DNA from: Promineifilum sp019695075
GTDB taxonomy: Bacteria > Chloroflexota > Anaerolineae > Promineifilales > Promineifilaceae
Reading direction: 5' to 3'
Assembly (NCBI GenBank): GCA_026129185.1
Contig: JAHCIO010000021.1
Span: 1 to 64,000 of the forward strand
DNA length: 64,000 nucleotides
Below are positions 34,329 to 43,978 of this stretch, piece after piece. The notes under the pieces are model-generated. The model did not search any database. It was not told the DNA's origin and was given only the letters and a program-made list of their open reading frames with translations. The stretch's first letter is position 1; the number at the start of each line of letters is the position of its first letter. Both the position numbers and the translations under genes were made by a program.

Positions 34329-35690
34329 TCAGCGTCGTTGGTGGGCGGCGATCACTTGCTGGTAGTGGCCGGCCACGCGCTCGACGACGGTGGCCCAGTT
34401 ATAGCCGCTGCGCAGCCGCTCATAGCCCTGCCGGCCGAGACGTTGGGCGAAGGGCGGGTCGCTGATGAGCCGCTCGGCCGCCGCCACCAGCCCTTCCACG
34501 TCGGCAAAGGGCACCAGCAGGCCGGTCGCGCCGTCATCGACGACGCCGGGGATGCCGCCGGCCCGCGCGGCGATGACGGGCACGCAGTGGCTCCACGCTT
34601 CCAGCAGGACGATGCCGAAGGAGTCGCTGCGCGAGGGCAACATCAGGAACTTGGCCCGGCTGAGCACAGCGTGCTTATCACGGTCGGACAGGACGCCCAA
34701 CGGGCGGATAGCGGCCTGGTCGTGGGGCGACAGGCCGCGCCGGTAGCGCTCGAATTCGGGCGTGCTGGAACCGATGAGCAGCAGGGCGATATCCCGGCCG
34801 CGCTGCCGCAAGGTGCGGATGGCGTCGGCGGCATGCAGCGCGCCTTTGTCGTAGGACAGGCGGCCGATGTAGACGGCGAACGCTCCGCGCGCCTCATGGT
34901 GGTCGGCGGCGTAGTAGGGCGAGTCGCGGAAGTCGGCCGGCGGCGGGTCGGCGGCGCTGCCGATGACGCCCAGCCGCTCCGCCGGCACGCGGTAGCGGGC
35001 CAGCCCGTCGGCCTCCACTGTCGTCAGCGTCAGCAGACGGTCGGCCGCGCGCATGATGCGTAGCTGGTGGCTCATGGTCGAGTTGCGGGCGACACGGTCG
35101 TTGTCGCGCTCGCCCAGGTGGGCGAAGGGGGTGACGACGAGGGGCAGGGAGGAAGGATGAAGGAGGAGGGATGAAGGATGAGGGATGAGGGATGAGGGAT
35201 AAGGGAGGGGCGTGGTGGCCAGGGCGCGGGCGTAAGCGGCGACCATCCCGGACTCCCACGAGCCGTTGAAGGCGTGGAGCACGTCGGCGTCAAGCCCGGC
35301 CAGGGCTTCATCCAGGCCGTCGATGGCGGGCACGCGCCGGGCCATGCGCATCAGCGCGCCGGCCGGATTGGTCGGCAAGGCAGACAGCAGCACCATCGCC
35401 TTGCGCCACAGCAGCAGGCCGGCCCGCCCGCCGGGCATGGGCCGCAGCGGCCGGCGGATGACGCGCACGCCGTCCTCGTCCCTGTCCGACGCCCCCGGCG
35501 CGCCCCGCCAGAAGTCGGCCTCGGTGGTCGCCGAACTGGTGAGCACCGTGACGCGCCAGCCGGCGGCGACGAGGCCACGGGCGACCGCGCCGACGTAGCG
35601 CTCGCCGCCGCCGGGAAAGGGCGGGTAAGCCGGAGTAACGAGGACCGCGTGGCCGTTGACGATGATGCAACTCCTATGGCCGCGGCGCAA
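34329..35690 (-). CDS. GT4-family glycosyltransferase with uncertain start
   Basis: The GT-B fold begins at HAVLVTPAYPPFPGGGERYV and ends with SRSDSFGIVLLEAWSHCVPV, the donor-binding motif. The natural start is missing: AGGAG at 35672-35676 is followed by ATC ATC GTC, none a usual start. In-frame TTG 35690 or ATG 35759 lie inside the upstream FG-GAP gene; I use the TTG. About twenty residues in the middle (YPSSLIPHPSSLLLHPSSL) are encoded by a GGATGAR heptamer array inserted in frame. The enzyme otherwise looks intact. Confidence 0.82.
   Translation of the reverse strand: MRRGHRSCIIVNGHAVLVTPAYPPFPGGGERYVGAVARGLVAAGWRVTVLTSSATTEADFWRGAPGASDRDEDGVRVIRRPLRPMPGGRAGLLLWRKAMVLLSALPTNPAGALMRMARRVPAIDGLDEALAGLDADVLHAFNGSWESGMVAAYARALATTPLPYPSSLIPHPSSLLLHPSSLPLVVTPFAHLGERDNDRVARNSTMSHQLRIMRAADRLLTLTTVEADGLARYRVPAERLGVIGSAADPPPADFRDSPYYAADHHEARGAFAVYIGRLSYDKGALHAADAIRTLRQRGRDIALLLIGSSTPEFERYRRGLSPHDQAAIRPLGVLSDRDKHAVLSRAKFLMLPSRSDSFGIVLLEAWSHCVPVIAARAGGIPGVVDDGATGLLVPFADVEGLVAAAERLISDPPFAQRLGRQGYERLRSGYNWATVVERVAGHYQQVIAAHQRR
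35154..35210. repeat. GGATGAR heptamer array inside a glycosyltransferase gene
   Basis: About eight heptamers of GGATGAA, GGATGAG or GGAGGAG type, read on the minus strand as a Ser/Pro/Leu/His-rich insert. Confidence 0.88.
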
Positions 35691-37671
35691 AGATGACGGG
35701 TACTTTGGCCCGCGCGCTGCCGCGCACGATCTGGACCGACACGTCAACCGAGTCTTCATTGTCGCGGATGGTCGTGCCGTGGCCGGTCACTTCGACCGTG
35801 ATCGTGCCCAACGGATGGTGGCCCAGCCCCAGATTATCGGGCACGCGGACATCGACGGCAACCTGCGTCCAGCCGGTGGCCGTGCCGCTGGCCTGGGGGA
35901 AGGTGACGTTGCTGTCGCTGCTGCTCACGCGCCAGTCGTAGCTGGTAGCGGGCACGTCAAGCGTCAACGTCGCCCGAATCTGCTGCGTCAGGCTCGGCGC
36001 GTAGCCGATCTCAAGCTCCTCCGGCGACAGCGTGAGCGTCGCCGTCTTGGCCGCAGACGACAGTGCGCCCGTGCGCGCCGGGTCGTGCTTAAACATGGGC
36101 CAGTCGGCGCGCGTCGCCCCGCCAGGCAAGTCCCAGACGTAGAGCTTGCTGTTGTGGACGATTAGCTCCAGTTGCCCATCGCCGTCTACGTCGGCCAGGA
36201 CGGGGTTGTTCATGAGCAGACCCTTGGCGTAGTAGAACGGCCGGCCGGCCGAGGTGGTCTTGGTCAGCATCTGGCCGTTGCCGTCGATGACACCGATCGA
36301 CCAGCCGATGGTCATGAAGATCTCCATCTTGCCATCGCCGTCGTAGTCGCCCAGGACGACGCCCTTGCCGACGTCCTGCCGGTCGGTGTCGCCAAAGGGG
36401 CTGCGCGGGGTCATTGGGAAGCCGTTCACCAACCGGCCATCGGCGTGCCAGGCGAAGAGGCGGCCCTGCAACGTGGCCACGACGATCTCCGGACCGGCGT
36501 CGCCGGCGATGTCGCCAACGGCGGGCGAGCCGGGCACGAGGTCGCCCGTGGCCTGCCCGCCGCCCCAGCCGGGCAGCTCGCGCCCGACGCTGTCGAAGGC
36601 ATAGAGGCGCTGGCCGTAGGTCGGATGGTCGGGGCTGTTGTTATAGTAATACGTTCCTGTGCCGACGAAGATCTCCGGCCGGCCGTCGCCGGTCACGTCG
36701 GCCAGCGCCGGCGTCGACTGGATGATCTCCAGCCGGTATTGCGGAAAGCCGGGCAGCAGCGCGCCGCCGCCGGTCAGCCCGTAGAGCGAACCGCCACAGT
36801 AGCCCTCCATCCAACCGCCCGGCAGGCGATAGGGGCACGTCCAGCCGCCGGAGTCGCCCGGCTGGCTGTCGTCCATGTTGCCCTCGTCGGCGCCGATGAA
36901 GATGTCCAGACGGCCATCGCCATTCACGTCGGCCAGAGACGGCGAACTCCAGAGGCTATCGGCCAGGCGATTGCTCAGGTTCTCCCAGCCAAAGCGAGGG
37001 TAAAGGGCGCTGGCCGGTGGGAAGCCGGCCACACGCTGGCCGTTGTGGTGAAAGGCGTAGATGCGCTTGTCGATGCCGCCGATGACGATCTCCAGGTCGC
37101 CGTCGCCGTCCAGGTCGCCCAACGCCGGGGTGCTGATGAAGGGCGCGGGGCAGTCGTCGATGGGGCCGGCGTCGTCGTCGCTGAGTTGGGGCCAGCCGGG
37201 GCGCGGCTGGCCGCGGTTGTCGAGGACGATCACGCCGCCCGGCTGGCAAACCGTGCCGTGCATGCTCGTGGCGACGACGACTTCGGGCGCGCCGTCGCGG
37301 TCCAGGTCGGCGATGGCCGGCGAGGAGGCGAAACTCTGGGTGTTGGCGGCCATGCCGAACAGGCCGGCCACGTCGCGATCCCACAAGATCGCGCCGTTGG
37401 CGACGGCCACGACGTGGCCGTTGTTGGTCGCCGCGACGATGTCGAGGCGGCCGTCGCCGTTCAGGTCACCGACGCCGGGCGAACTGGGGTGACAGTTGTG
37501 CTCGGAAGCTGACCAGGAGCAACGGGTGTTGGGCAGGGCCACGGTCCACTTCGGCGCGACCTCGTCGTTGACTGCCGCCGGCTCTTCCTGTGCGCCGGCG
37601 ACAGACACAAGTAATGCCAGAAGGCCCGACAGCATCAGCCCGGCCGCTCTGGCGCGTAGACGTATAGACAT
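35674..37671 (-). CDS. Secreted FG-GAP/VCBS beta-propeller protein
   Basis: A 665-residue protein with signal peptide (cleaved near VAGAQ) and at least six repeats of the form DLNGDGRLDIVAA (FG-GAP, with calcium-binding DxDxDG loops), making a beta-propeller like integrin alpha chains. Residues from about 540 form one Ig-like beta domain. Such proteins mediate binding to polysaccharide or other cells. AAGGAG stands seven bases before the ATG. It is placed within the glycosyltransferase island and could be a surface ligand or matrix protein. Confidence 0.88.
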   Translation of the reverse strand: MSIRLRARAAGLMLSGLLALLVSVAGAQEEPAAVNDEVAPKWTVALPNTRCSWSASEHNCHPSSPGVGDLNGDGRLDIVAATNNGHVVAVANGAILWDRDVAGLFGMAANTQSFASSPAIADLDRDGAPEVVVATSMHGTVCQPGGVIVLDNRGQPRPGWPQLSDDDAGPIDDCPAPFISTPALGDLDGDGDLEIVIGGIDKRIYAFHHNGQRVAGFPPASALYPRFGWENLSNRLADSLWSSPSLADVNGDGRLDIFIGADEGNMDDSQPGDSGGWTCPYRLPGGWMEGYCGGSLYGLTGGGALLPGFPQYRLEIIQSTPALADVTGDGRPEIFVGTGTYYYNNSPDHPTYGQRLYAFDSVGRELPGWGGGQATGDLVPGSPAVGDIAGDAGPEIVVATLQGRLFAWHADGRLVNGFPMTPRSPFGDTDRQDVGKGVVLGDYDGDGKMEIFMTIGWSIGVIDGNGQMLTKTTSAGRPFYYAKGLLMNNPVLADVDGDGQLELIVHNSKLYVWDLPGGATRADWPMFKHDPARTGALSSAAKTATLTLSPEELEIGYAPSLTQQIRATLTLDVPATSYDWRVSSSDSNVTFPQASGTATGWTQVAVDVRVPDNLGLGHHPLGTITVEVTGHGTTIRDNEDSVDVSVQIVRGSARAKVPVIFAPRP

Positions 37672-37743
37672 GACAACTCCTTGGCTAGAACGCGGCCGAA
37701 ACGGGTTGAACGAGGCGCATTGGGCGGCTTCTTCCCCGTGTCC

Positions 37744-38955
37744 CTAGCGCGCCAGGGCGCTGGACGAACGAACAGAACCGGCGGCTTCTAGCAGAGTGGT
37801 ATAGTGTCGCAGCACTACCTCAGGGCGGTAGTGGCGCATGACGAACTGCTGCCCCTGTAGTCCCATTTGCCGCCGCAGGGACTCGGAGTCGCGGAGGAGT
37901 TGGAGGGCCGCGGTGAATTCGTCATGCGTGCGATAGTATAATCCGCCGTTGCCCTGCCGGCACAGATATTTGACCACTTCACATTGTTCGTTCACGAGCA
38001 CCGGCACACCCGCGGCCCAGGCCTCCAGGGTGATCATCGACAGACTCTCATAGAGCGAGGGCAGCACAACCAGCGTCGCCGCGGCGATGGCGTCGTCCCG
38101 GTCGGCATCGGGCACGAAGCCCAGATGCACGATGTCGGGGTGATCGGGCAGGGGCATGTTGGCCTTGCCCATGAGCACCAGCTTGAGGGGCGCGGCGTCG
38201 CCGGCCTGCCGGTAGCGGGTGAAGAAGTCCAGCAATTCGGGCACGTTCTTGGATGCATCAACGCGGCCGACGTAGAGCAGGAACGGCTCGGCCAGGCCAA
38301 ACTTCTCGCGAAAGCGCGCCGCCGAGGCCCCCACCGCCGGCTCAACGCCCACGCCCGCGATCGTGCTGGGCACAGCGCTGTTGCGCGTCACGCGCTGCAC
38401 CAGCCGTCGCTCCGGCTCGGTATTGTAGAAAATGCCCCGCGGCAAATGGAACACCGGCCGGAAGACGGCCATGCGGACAAACGGGTCGTCATGGGCTGTG
38501 GGCACTAGAAAGGCCTTGTCGGAGACGATGGGCAGTCCGAAGGCGGTCGTGGCGTAGTGGAAGGTGAAGAAGATGAAGGCGTCGGTCGTCTCGTAGAAGC
38601 GGCGAATGGCCTCGAAGAGGGGCGTGGAGAACGGCCCCTGGTCGCGAACCCAGCGACTTTCGTCGAAGAGGGTGTGGCGGTGGTTGACGACCTCGTGCGT
38701 CTGCCGTTGGGCGCGCTTCCAGTCGCGTACGGCATCGACCGGGTAGCGGCAGACACGCACGCCGTCGATGTCGCTCTCACCCGGCGGGTAGTGGTCGGCC
38801 CAGGTGATGTAGTCGAGGGCGCAGGTCGTCAGCACGGTGACCTCGGCCGACGCCGCCAGCCGCTCGGCCAGCCAGCGGGCGTGCTGCTCCGCGCCGCCGT
38901 TGACCTCGCGGCCATAGCGCTGCACGACGATAGTGATGCGACGGGGTAGGCTCAT
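37744..38955 (-). CDS. GT4-family glycosyltransferase
   Basis: From ATG 38955 the protein has 403 residues. It begins RRITIVVQRYGREVNGGAEQ with the GT-B glycine-rich loop and has YVGRVDASKNVPELLDFFTR and PSLYESLSMITLEAWAAGVP in the donor domain. The start overlaps the stop of the upstream glycosyltransferase gene by four bases (ATGA). Three such genes in a row overlap in this way, so they are made at matched levels and probably add successive sugars. Confidence 0.92.
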   Translation of the reverse strand: MSLPRRITIVVQRYGREVNGGAEQHARWLAERLAASAEVTVLTTCALDYITWADHYPPGESDIDGVRVCRYPVDAVRDWKRAQRQTHEVVNHRHTLFDESRWVRDQGPFSTPLFEAIRRFYETTDAFIFFTFHYATTAFGLPIVSDKAFLVPTAHDDPFVRMAVFRPVFHLPRGIFYNTEPERRLVQRVTRNSAVPSTIAGVGVEPAVGASAARFREKFGLAEPFLLYVGRVDASKNVPELLDFFTRYRQAGDAAPLKLVLMGKANMPLPDHPDIVHLGFVPDADRDDAIAAATLVVLPSLYESLSMITLEAWAAGVPVLVNEQCEVVKYLCRQGNGGLYYRTHDEFTAALQLLRDSESLRRQMGLQGQQFVMRHYRPEVVLRHYTTLLEAAGSVRSSSALAR

Positions 38956-40121
38956 GCGGGCATCAGGGCGAACGTCGTCATGAGAAAGCGCCGGACGTTG
39001 GCCGCCAGTGCGGCGTCGCTGTAATGTTGCGCCCAGCGGCCGGCCTCGCGGCGCATGGCGGTGTAGCGCGCCGGATCGTCGAGCAGGGCCAACACCCGGG
39101 CCACGGCCTCGTCGGGCCGCCGCTTGTCGAAAACCAGCCCGGCCGGCCCGGCTACCTCGACCATCGGCTCCTGATCGTGGACGGCCACGGGCACGCCAAA
39201 GGAGAGCGATTCGGCGATGGGCACGCAGAAGCTCTCCCACTCCGACGTGACGAACAGCAGCCGGGCGTTCTGGTAGAGCGCGCCCAAAAGGGCCGGGTTG
39301 TTGACCTGTCCGGCGAAAAGGACGCGGTTCTCCAGGCCATGGGCGGCGATCTGGCGGTCGAGTTCGGCCTGGTAGCCCTTCGTCTGGTCGCGCGTGCCGG
39401 CCAGGATGAGCGCCAGGTCGGGCCGGGCGGCGCGCAGACGGGCGAAGATGTCGATCAGCGCGCCGACGTCCTTCTGCGGCACAATGCGGCCGACGAAAAG
39501 AATGTAATCCAGCCTGGCCAGCAGCCCGGCCAGCTCATCGTCCCGCGCCGCCTCAAACTTAGCCGTGTCGGTGGCGAGGAAGAACTTGTGCAACCGGTCG
39601 GCCGGGAAGCCATTCTCTTGCAGGATACGGCGGGAATCCTCGGAGTGGACGACGACTTGCTCGAAGCGACCGGCCAGCGCCGGTAGCACGTCCAGTCCGC
39701 GCCGGCAGAGGGCCTCCAGATGCGCGTTCTGCCCGGCGAAAAGGCGCGGTGGGCAGATGCCGTGGTAGTCCATGATCTTAAAGTCGGGACTGGCCAGGGC
39801 CAGGTCAACGTTGTCGGCCCAGATGGAATAGTGGAACCACAGCAGGTCTTCGCCCGTCGGCCGGTACATGCGCGACGGCTCGGCCCGCCCCTGCAGCGCC
39901 GGGGCGATGTGGTCGGCGTAGACCGTCGCCCGCGCGCCCCACTGCCGGAACAGACCAGCCAGATTGAGGGTGTAGTTGCTGACGGCGTCGCCGGGCGACA
40001 GGCCGGCGGTCATGATGTGGACGCGCAGCGGCCGGCGATCACGGCCGTTGGGCAGCGCCGGAGCGGCGTTGGGCAGCGCCGGAGCGGCGTTGGGTTGGGA
40101 GGTCGATTGGGTCGTAGTCAT
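38952..40121 (-). CDS. GT4-family glycosyltransferase
   Basis: The 389-residue enzyme starts with a short tail holding a duplicated NAAPALP (a 21-base direct repeat at the DNA level), then the GT-B fold VHIMTAGLSPGDAVSNYTLN. The donor domain shows ILFVGRIVPQKDVGALIDIF and VTSEWESFCVPIAESLSFGV. Both ends overlap the neighbouring glycosyltransferase genes by four bases. Substrate unknown. Confidence 0.92.
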   Translation of the reverse strand: MTTTQSTSQPNAAPALPNAAPALPNGRDRRPLRVHIMTAGLSPGDAVSNYTLNLAGLFRQWGARATVYADHIAPALQGRAEPSRMYRPTGEDLLWFHYSIWADNVDLALASPDFKIMDYHGICPPRLFAGQNAHLEALCRRGLDVLPALAGRFEQVVVHSEDSRRILQENGFPADRLHKFFLATDTAKFEAARDDELAGLLARLDYILFVGRIVPQKDVGALIDIFARLRAARPDLALILAGTRDQTKGYQAELDRQIAAHGLENRVLFAGQVNNPALLGALYQNARLLFVTSEWESFCVPIAESLSFGVPVAVHDQEPMVEVAGPAGLVFDKRRPDEAVARVLALLDDPARYTAMRREAGRWAQHYSDAALAANVRRFLMTTFALMPA

Positions 40122-41311
40122 GAGGCTAGGACGCGCGCGAACAGGTCGCCATAGCGTGGGACGATGATCGGCCAGTGGTAGCGCGACAGGACGTAGGCGC
40201 GGCCGTTCCGCCCCATCTGCGCCGCCTCGGCCGGGTGGTCGAAAAGATAGTCGAGCGTCGCCGCGAACTCGTCGGCGTCGGCGAAGTAGAGGCCGCCGTT
40301 GGCGTTGCGGCAGTGCTCCACCGTCACGGCGCAGTTGGCATGGACCAGCGCCGGCGTCCCCTGTAGCCAGCTCTCCATCAAGGCGATGGAGAAACTCTCG
40401 TTGAGCGACGGCAGGCAGAAGACCGTCGCCGCGGCCAGAGCATCAAGCTTGTCTTGCAGGGGGACGAAGCCCAGGTCGAGGAAGCCGCCGGCGGACGCTT
40501 CCGGCAAAGCGACCTCGCCCGGCCCCAGCAGCACCAGCCGCGCGCCGCGCTGCCGGCCGGTGGTCTGCCAGTAGCGCGCCCAGTAGTCGAGCAGCAGCGG
40601 CGTGTTCTTGCCCGGCTCGCGCCGCCCGGCATAGAGGACGAAAGGGCCATCCACGCCGGTGCGGCGGCGGAAGCGCTCGGCGTCGCCCTCGCCCTCCACG
40701 TCCACACCCGCGCCGAAGACCTCGCGGAGTTGGCCCGGCTCGGCCGGGAACAGCCGGTCGGCCAGGGCGCGCTCGGCCTCGGTGTGGAAGACCAGCGCCC
40801 GCGCGCGCGGCAATACTTGGCGATAGAGGCCCAGCCGCGCGTAGCTCTCGTCGTGGAGGCAGGGCATGATGATGCTGCGGTCGGGGCAGACTTGCGCTCC
40901 GAAATAGGTGGTGGAGAACAGGTAGGGGATGAAGTAATACAGCCGCTCGGACGCCTCGGCGGCGATGAAGTCATAGAGCGCCGGCACACGCAGCATCTCC
41001 TCGATGAAGACGCGCTCGTCGGCGGCCGAGACGGGCCGGTTGTTCATCAGGCGCAGATTGACCGCGTCGAAGGCGGCCCGGTTGCGCCGCTGCACCGGGA
41101 AGCGCCGCACGGGCACGCCGTCGATGACCGATAGTCCGGCGGGGTGATAGCTGCGCCCCCAGTCGGCGTAGAGGTCGCGTGTCGTCGTCGTCAGCACCTC
41201 GACCGGCATGCCCGCGCGCTGCAACTGTGGGACTAACCGGCGCAGTTCCGCCTCGGCCCCGCCGGGCACGTCCGGCCCATACCAGGGCGTGACGAAGGAG
41301 ATGGTGGTCAT
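40118..41311 (-). CDS. GT4-family glycosyltransferase
   Basis: A 397-residue GT-B enzyme: ISFVTPWYGPDVPGGAEAEL at the N-terminus and LYAGRREPGKNTPLLLDYWA with LPSLNESFSIALMESWLQGT in the donor domain. It is first of three overlapping glycosyltransferase genes and starts nine bases after the small WLRT-domain protein gene ends, so both are in one operon. Confidence 0.92.
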   Translation of the reverse strand: MTTISFVTPWYGPDVPGGAEAELRRLVPQLQRAGMPVEVLTTTTRDLYADWGRSYHPAGLSVIDGVPVRRFPVQRRNRAAFDAVNLRLMNNRPVSAADERVFIEEMLRVPALYDFIAAEASERLYYFIPYLFSTTYFGAQVCPDRSIIMPCLHDESYARLGLYRQVLPRARALVFHTEAERALADRLFPAEPGQLREVFGAGVDVEGEGDAERFRRRTGVDGPFVLYAGRREPGKNTPLLLDYWARYWQTTGRQRGARLVLLGPGEVALPEASAGGFLDLGFVPLQDKLDALAAATVFCLPSLNESFSIALMESWLQGTPALVHANCAVTVEHCRNANGGLYFADADEFAATLDYLFDHPAEAAQMGRNGRAYVLSRYHWPIIVPRYGDLFARVLAS

Positions 41312-41320
41312 GGGCGCGGC

Positions 41321-41719
41321 CTAGCGTTCGTCGTCGGCCGGTTCCTCCTGACCCACCAGGCTGAGCGCTTGCAGCAGATGCTCGGCGGCGCTGGCCTGCC
41401 GGGCGGCACTCAAGTTGACATAATAGACCACAAGCTCGTGGATCTTCGTCCGCAGCCAGACCAGCAAGCCGCCAATAATGGGCACGCCCGATTTGCTGAC
41501 AAACACCGGCACGGCGACCTCGTCCAGCGCCAGCCGCGCCTGATAGAGGTGCTCGTAGAACTCCGGCGGGTAGCGTTTGCCGGTGACGACTGGGGCCGCG
41601 CCGGCACTGCCAACAGCCGCCCGCTTGGCGATGATCTGCTGCCGGATCTGCTGCATGATCTCTTCGATGTTGACCTCTTCGAGGTTGACTTGTGATTCCG
41701 TCGCCGGCTGCTCACTCAC
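41321..41719 (-). CDS. Small WLRT-type accessory protein of the glycosyltransferase island
   Basis: From GTG 41719 (AAGGAG eleven bases upstream) it is a 132-residue soluble protein. An acidic helix VNLEEVNIEEIMQQIRQQI precedes a C-terminal segment LLVWLRTKIHELVVYYVNL, then SAARQASAAEHLLQAL. The same pattern (VVWLRTAWNDVATRWHVGPL, AAQQSAFNATLVEWL) forms the N-terminus of the glycosyltransferase encoded at 43979-45595. It is therefore a stand-alone copy of a domain that elsewhere is fused to a glycosyltransferase. Function unknown; membrane docking or complex assembly is possible. Confidence 0.75.
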   Translation of the reverse strand: MSEQPATESQVNLEEVNIEEIMQQIRQQIIAKRAAVGSAGAAPVVTGKRYPPEFYEHLYQARLALDEVAVPVFVSKSGVPIIGGLLVWLRTKIHELVVYYVNLSAARQASAAEHLLQALSLVGQEEPADDER

Positions 41720-41777
41720 GTCGATACTTGCTCCTTGGCCCTCGCGGCCGGGTGGCTCCGTGCGCCCCACCGCGTCC

Positions 41778-43976
41778 TCATTCCTCGTCCGGGGCGATAC
41801 GCGCCACGCGCAACACCCATTCATTCGTCAGGATCGCCGTCGGCCGGTGGTCGTCGCTCGATTCCAGGCGTTGGCTGCGAAGGGTGTAGGTCGCCCCTTC
41901 GTAGGCCAGGTCGTGCTCGCTTAACCAGGCCGGGTCGCCGATCCAGTAGACAGCGCGACCGCTATTGTGCCATATCTCCACCGCCCGAACCAAGTCCGCG
42001 CCGGGTAGCGCCGGGTCGCGCAGGGCAAACGCATTGTGGCCGTAGATGAATTGCAGCGGCGTGCCGAAGAAGTCGCCGTTGCCGATGGGCACGCCGTCGT
42101 CGAACAGCAGTACGGCGTTCGGCTCCAGCGCGGCGTTGAGCGCGTCCAGTTGCGCCGTCAGGCCGCGGTGATCGACCTGGCTGACGAGACCCCGCGCCGA
42201 CCAGGCCAGCCCGCCCAGCCAGACCAACGCCACGGCCGCGGCCAGGACCAGCCGGGCCGACCGCGCCCGCGCCCCGCCCCGGCCGCCCGGCCCGGCCAGC
42301 CAGCCGATGACGACCGCCCCGGCGACGGTGAAAAAGGGTACGGCCGCCGGCACCATCCGCCGCATGACGTAGACGTGCTGCGGATTGGCGTAGAGCGTCC
42401 ACAGATATAGCGCGGCGAAGAGCGCGCCGATGGCCAGCACCATCGCCGTGCGCCGGTTGACGCGCCAGAGCAGCAGGCACGTCCCGGCCACGCCCAGCCA
42501 GACGCCCACCGGCGACAGATACCAGCCCAGCCGCCGCCAATTCTCGTGGTCGGTCAGCGTGACCGCGCCGCCGCTGAACACGTCCTCGCGCACGGCCGGC
42601 GCGCCGACGACGGGCCGAATGAACCAGCCGTAGACGGCGAAGACGAGCGTCACGCCGATGAGGGCCAGCAAGGCGGCGCGGCGGTAGCGGGCGTAGCCGG
42701 CCAGGAACCGCGGCCCGGCGCGACGCAGCAGCCACAGGAAGACGACGGCCGCCAGCGCGGCCACGGCGGGAATGGCCCAATTCACTTGCAGCAGGCGCAA
42801 CCCCAGCCCGGAGTGGGCGACGAAGTAGGGCCGGCTCTGGAGCCAGCCGTGGGCGAATGAGTGGGCCACCAGTACCCCCAGCGGTACGAGGAACCAGGCG
42901 GCGGTGGCCGGTGGTCGGTGGTCGGTGGTCGGGGAGCCACCCGCCAGCAGCCACAGGGCCAACAGCCCCAGCACCGGCAGTAGCACCAGCAGATCGACGC
43001 GCACCAGAAAGGCCATCCCCAGCGACACGCCGGCCAGTAGCGCCCAGAGCTTGGCGGGCCGGTCACCGCCCAGCCAGTGGCCCAGGCCAAACAGGCCGCT
43101 CCAGAGCATGTATTGCGTCAGCACTTCGGTCGTCGGGTAGCGGGCAAACCAGACTTGCAGCCCCGTCAGCGACAGGGCAACGAGGGCCAGCGCGGCCGTC
43201 TCCCAGCCGGCGAACTGGCGCACGGTGAAGTAGACCGCCAGCGCCCCCAGCGTCGCCCATAGGCCGTTCATCAGCAGTTCGGCGCGGATGGCCTCGGTCG
43301 TGGGCGCGCCCGTATCCGCCACCAGCCCAAAGGCGACGGCCAGCCAGACCGGATGCAGCGGGTAGAATTGCGGCGTGATTTCGCCCGGCGGCTGGCCGAC
43401 GACGTAAAAGCCGGGCAGGAGATACCTCGGCGCGATGGGGTTGTCGCTCATCGGCCGCAGCAGCGTGTCGTAGAGGGCCGTGTCCAACCCGGCCAGCGTC
43501 TCGTCCTGCACGACGATGCTGCCCTCGCGGGCGATGGACGCGCCCAGGCTGACGTAGACGCCGGCGTCGGCCGCGCCGAGGACGTACTCGTGCGGCCGGA
43601 AGAAGAGCCAGCCGGCGGCCACCAGCCACGCCACCAGAAAGGCCCCCTCCAGCCACGCCGGCAGCGCCGGGAAGAGGCGCGGCGCGGCCGGCCGGCCAGA
43701 CAACGGCGCGTGGGCGCGGCCGGCGCGTCTCTGCCAGACGTCGACGGCCAGCAGGCCGGCGACGAGCAGCGCCCAGACGACCGCCAGCCGCCCTACAGCG
43801 AACGCGCCCACTTCGGCCAGCAGCAGCGCCGCCCAACCCAGCGTCGCCAGGCCGAGGGTCAGCGCGGCGAAGGCCGCCGGCAGGTTGAGCCGGCCGCGGT
43901 CGAACTGGCGCATGAGCAGCCAGCCGGGCACGAAGCCGGCCGCCGGCAGCAGGAGAACGACCACCCAGGCGGGCAT
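41778..43976 (-). CDS. Multi-pass membrane protein, GT39-like
   Basis: From ATG 43976 this is a 732-residue protein with about a dozen hydrophobic helices and an outer loop containing AADAGVYVSLGASIAREGSI, the acidic first-loop pattern of ArnT/PMT (GT39/GT83) lipid-sugar-dependent transferases. It probably transfers a sugar from a polyprenyl carrier to an external acceptor. A GGTGGTC heptamer array (42903-42930) codes for a PTTDHRPPATA insert in a loop. It starts three bases before the stop of the upstream GT gene region, in the same operon. Confidence 0.8.
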   Translation of the reverse strand: MPAWVVVLLLPAAGFVPGWLLMRQFDRGRLNLPAAFAALTLGLATLGWAALLLAEVGAFAVGRLAVVWALLVAGLLAVDVWQRRAGRAHAPLSGRPAAPRLFPALPAWLEGAFLVAWLVAAGWLFFRPHEYVLGAADAGVYVSLGASIAREGSIVVQDETLAGLDTALYDTLLRPMSDNPIAPRYLLPGFYVVGQPPGEITPQFYPLHPVWLAVAFGLVADTGAPTTEAIRAELLMNGLWATLGALAVYFTVRQFAGWETAALALVALSLTGLQVWFARYPTTEVLTQYMLWSGLFGLGHWLGGDRPAKLWALLAGVSLGMAFLVRVDLLVLLPVLGLLALWLLAGGSPTTDHRPPATAAWFLVPLGVLVAHSFAHGWLQSRPYFVAHSGLGLRLLQVNWAIPAVAALAAVVFLWLLRRAGPRFLAGYARYRRAALLALIGVTLVFAVYGWFIRPVVGAPAVREDVFSGGAVTLTDHENWRRLGWYLSPVGVWLGVAGTCLLLWRVNRRTAMVLAIGALFAALYLWTLYANPQHVYVMRRMVPAAVPFFTVAGAVVIGWLAGPGGRGGARARSARLVLAAAVALVWLGGLAWSARGLVSQVDHRGLTAQLDALNAALEPNAVLLFDDGVPIGNGDFFGTPLQFIYGHNAFALRDPALPGADLVRAVEIWHNSGRAVYWIGDPAWLSEHDLAYEGATYTLRSQRLESSDDHRPTAILTNEWVLRVARIAPDEE
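42903..42930. repeat. GGTGGTC heptamer array inside the GT39-like gene
   Basis: Four heptamers (one GGTGGCC, three GGTGGTC) in a loop-coding region; 28 bases, so not a whole number of codons, yet the frame stays open. Confidence 0.8.
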
Positions 43977-43978
43977 GG

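Noticed and set aside
34329..35690. Frameshifted glycosyltransferase pseudogene
   Set aside because: The reading frame is intact from the first family motif to the end; only the start codon is unclear.
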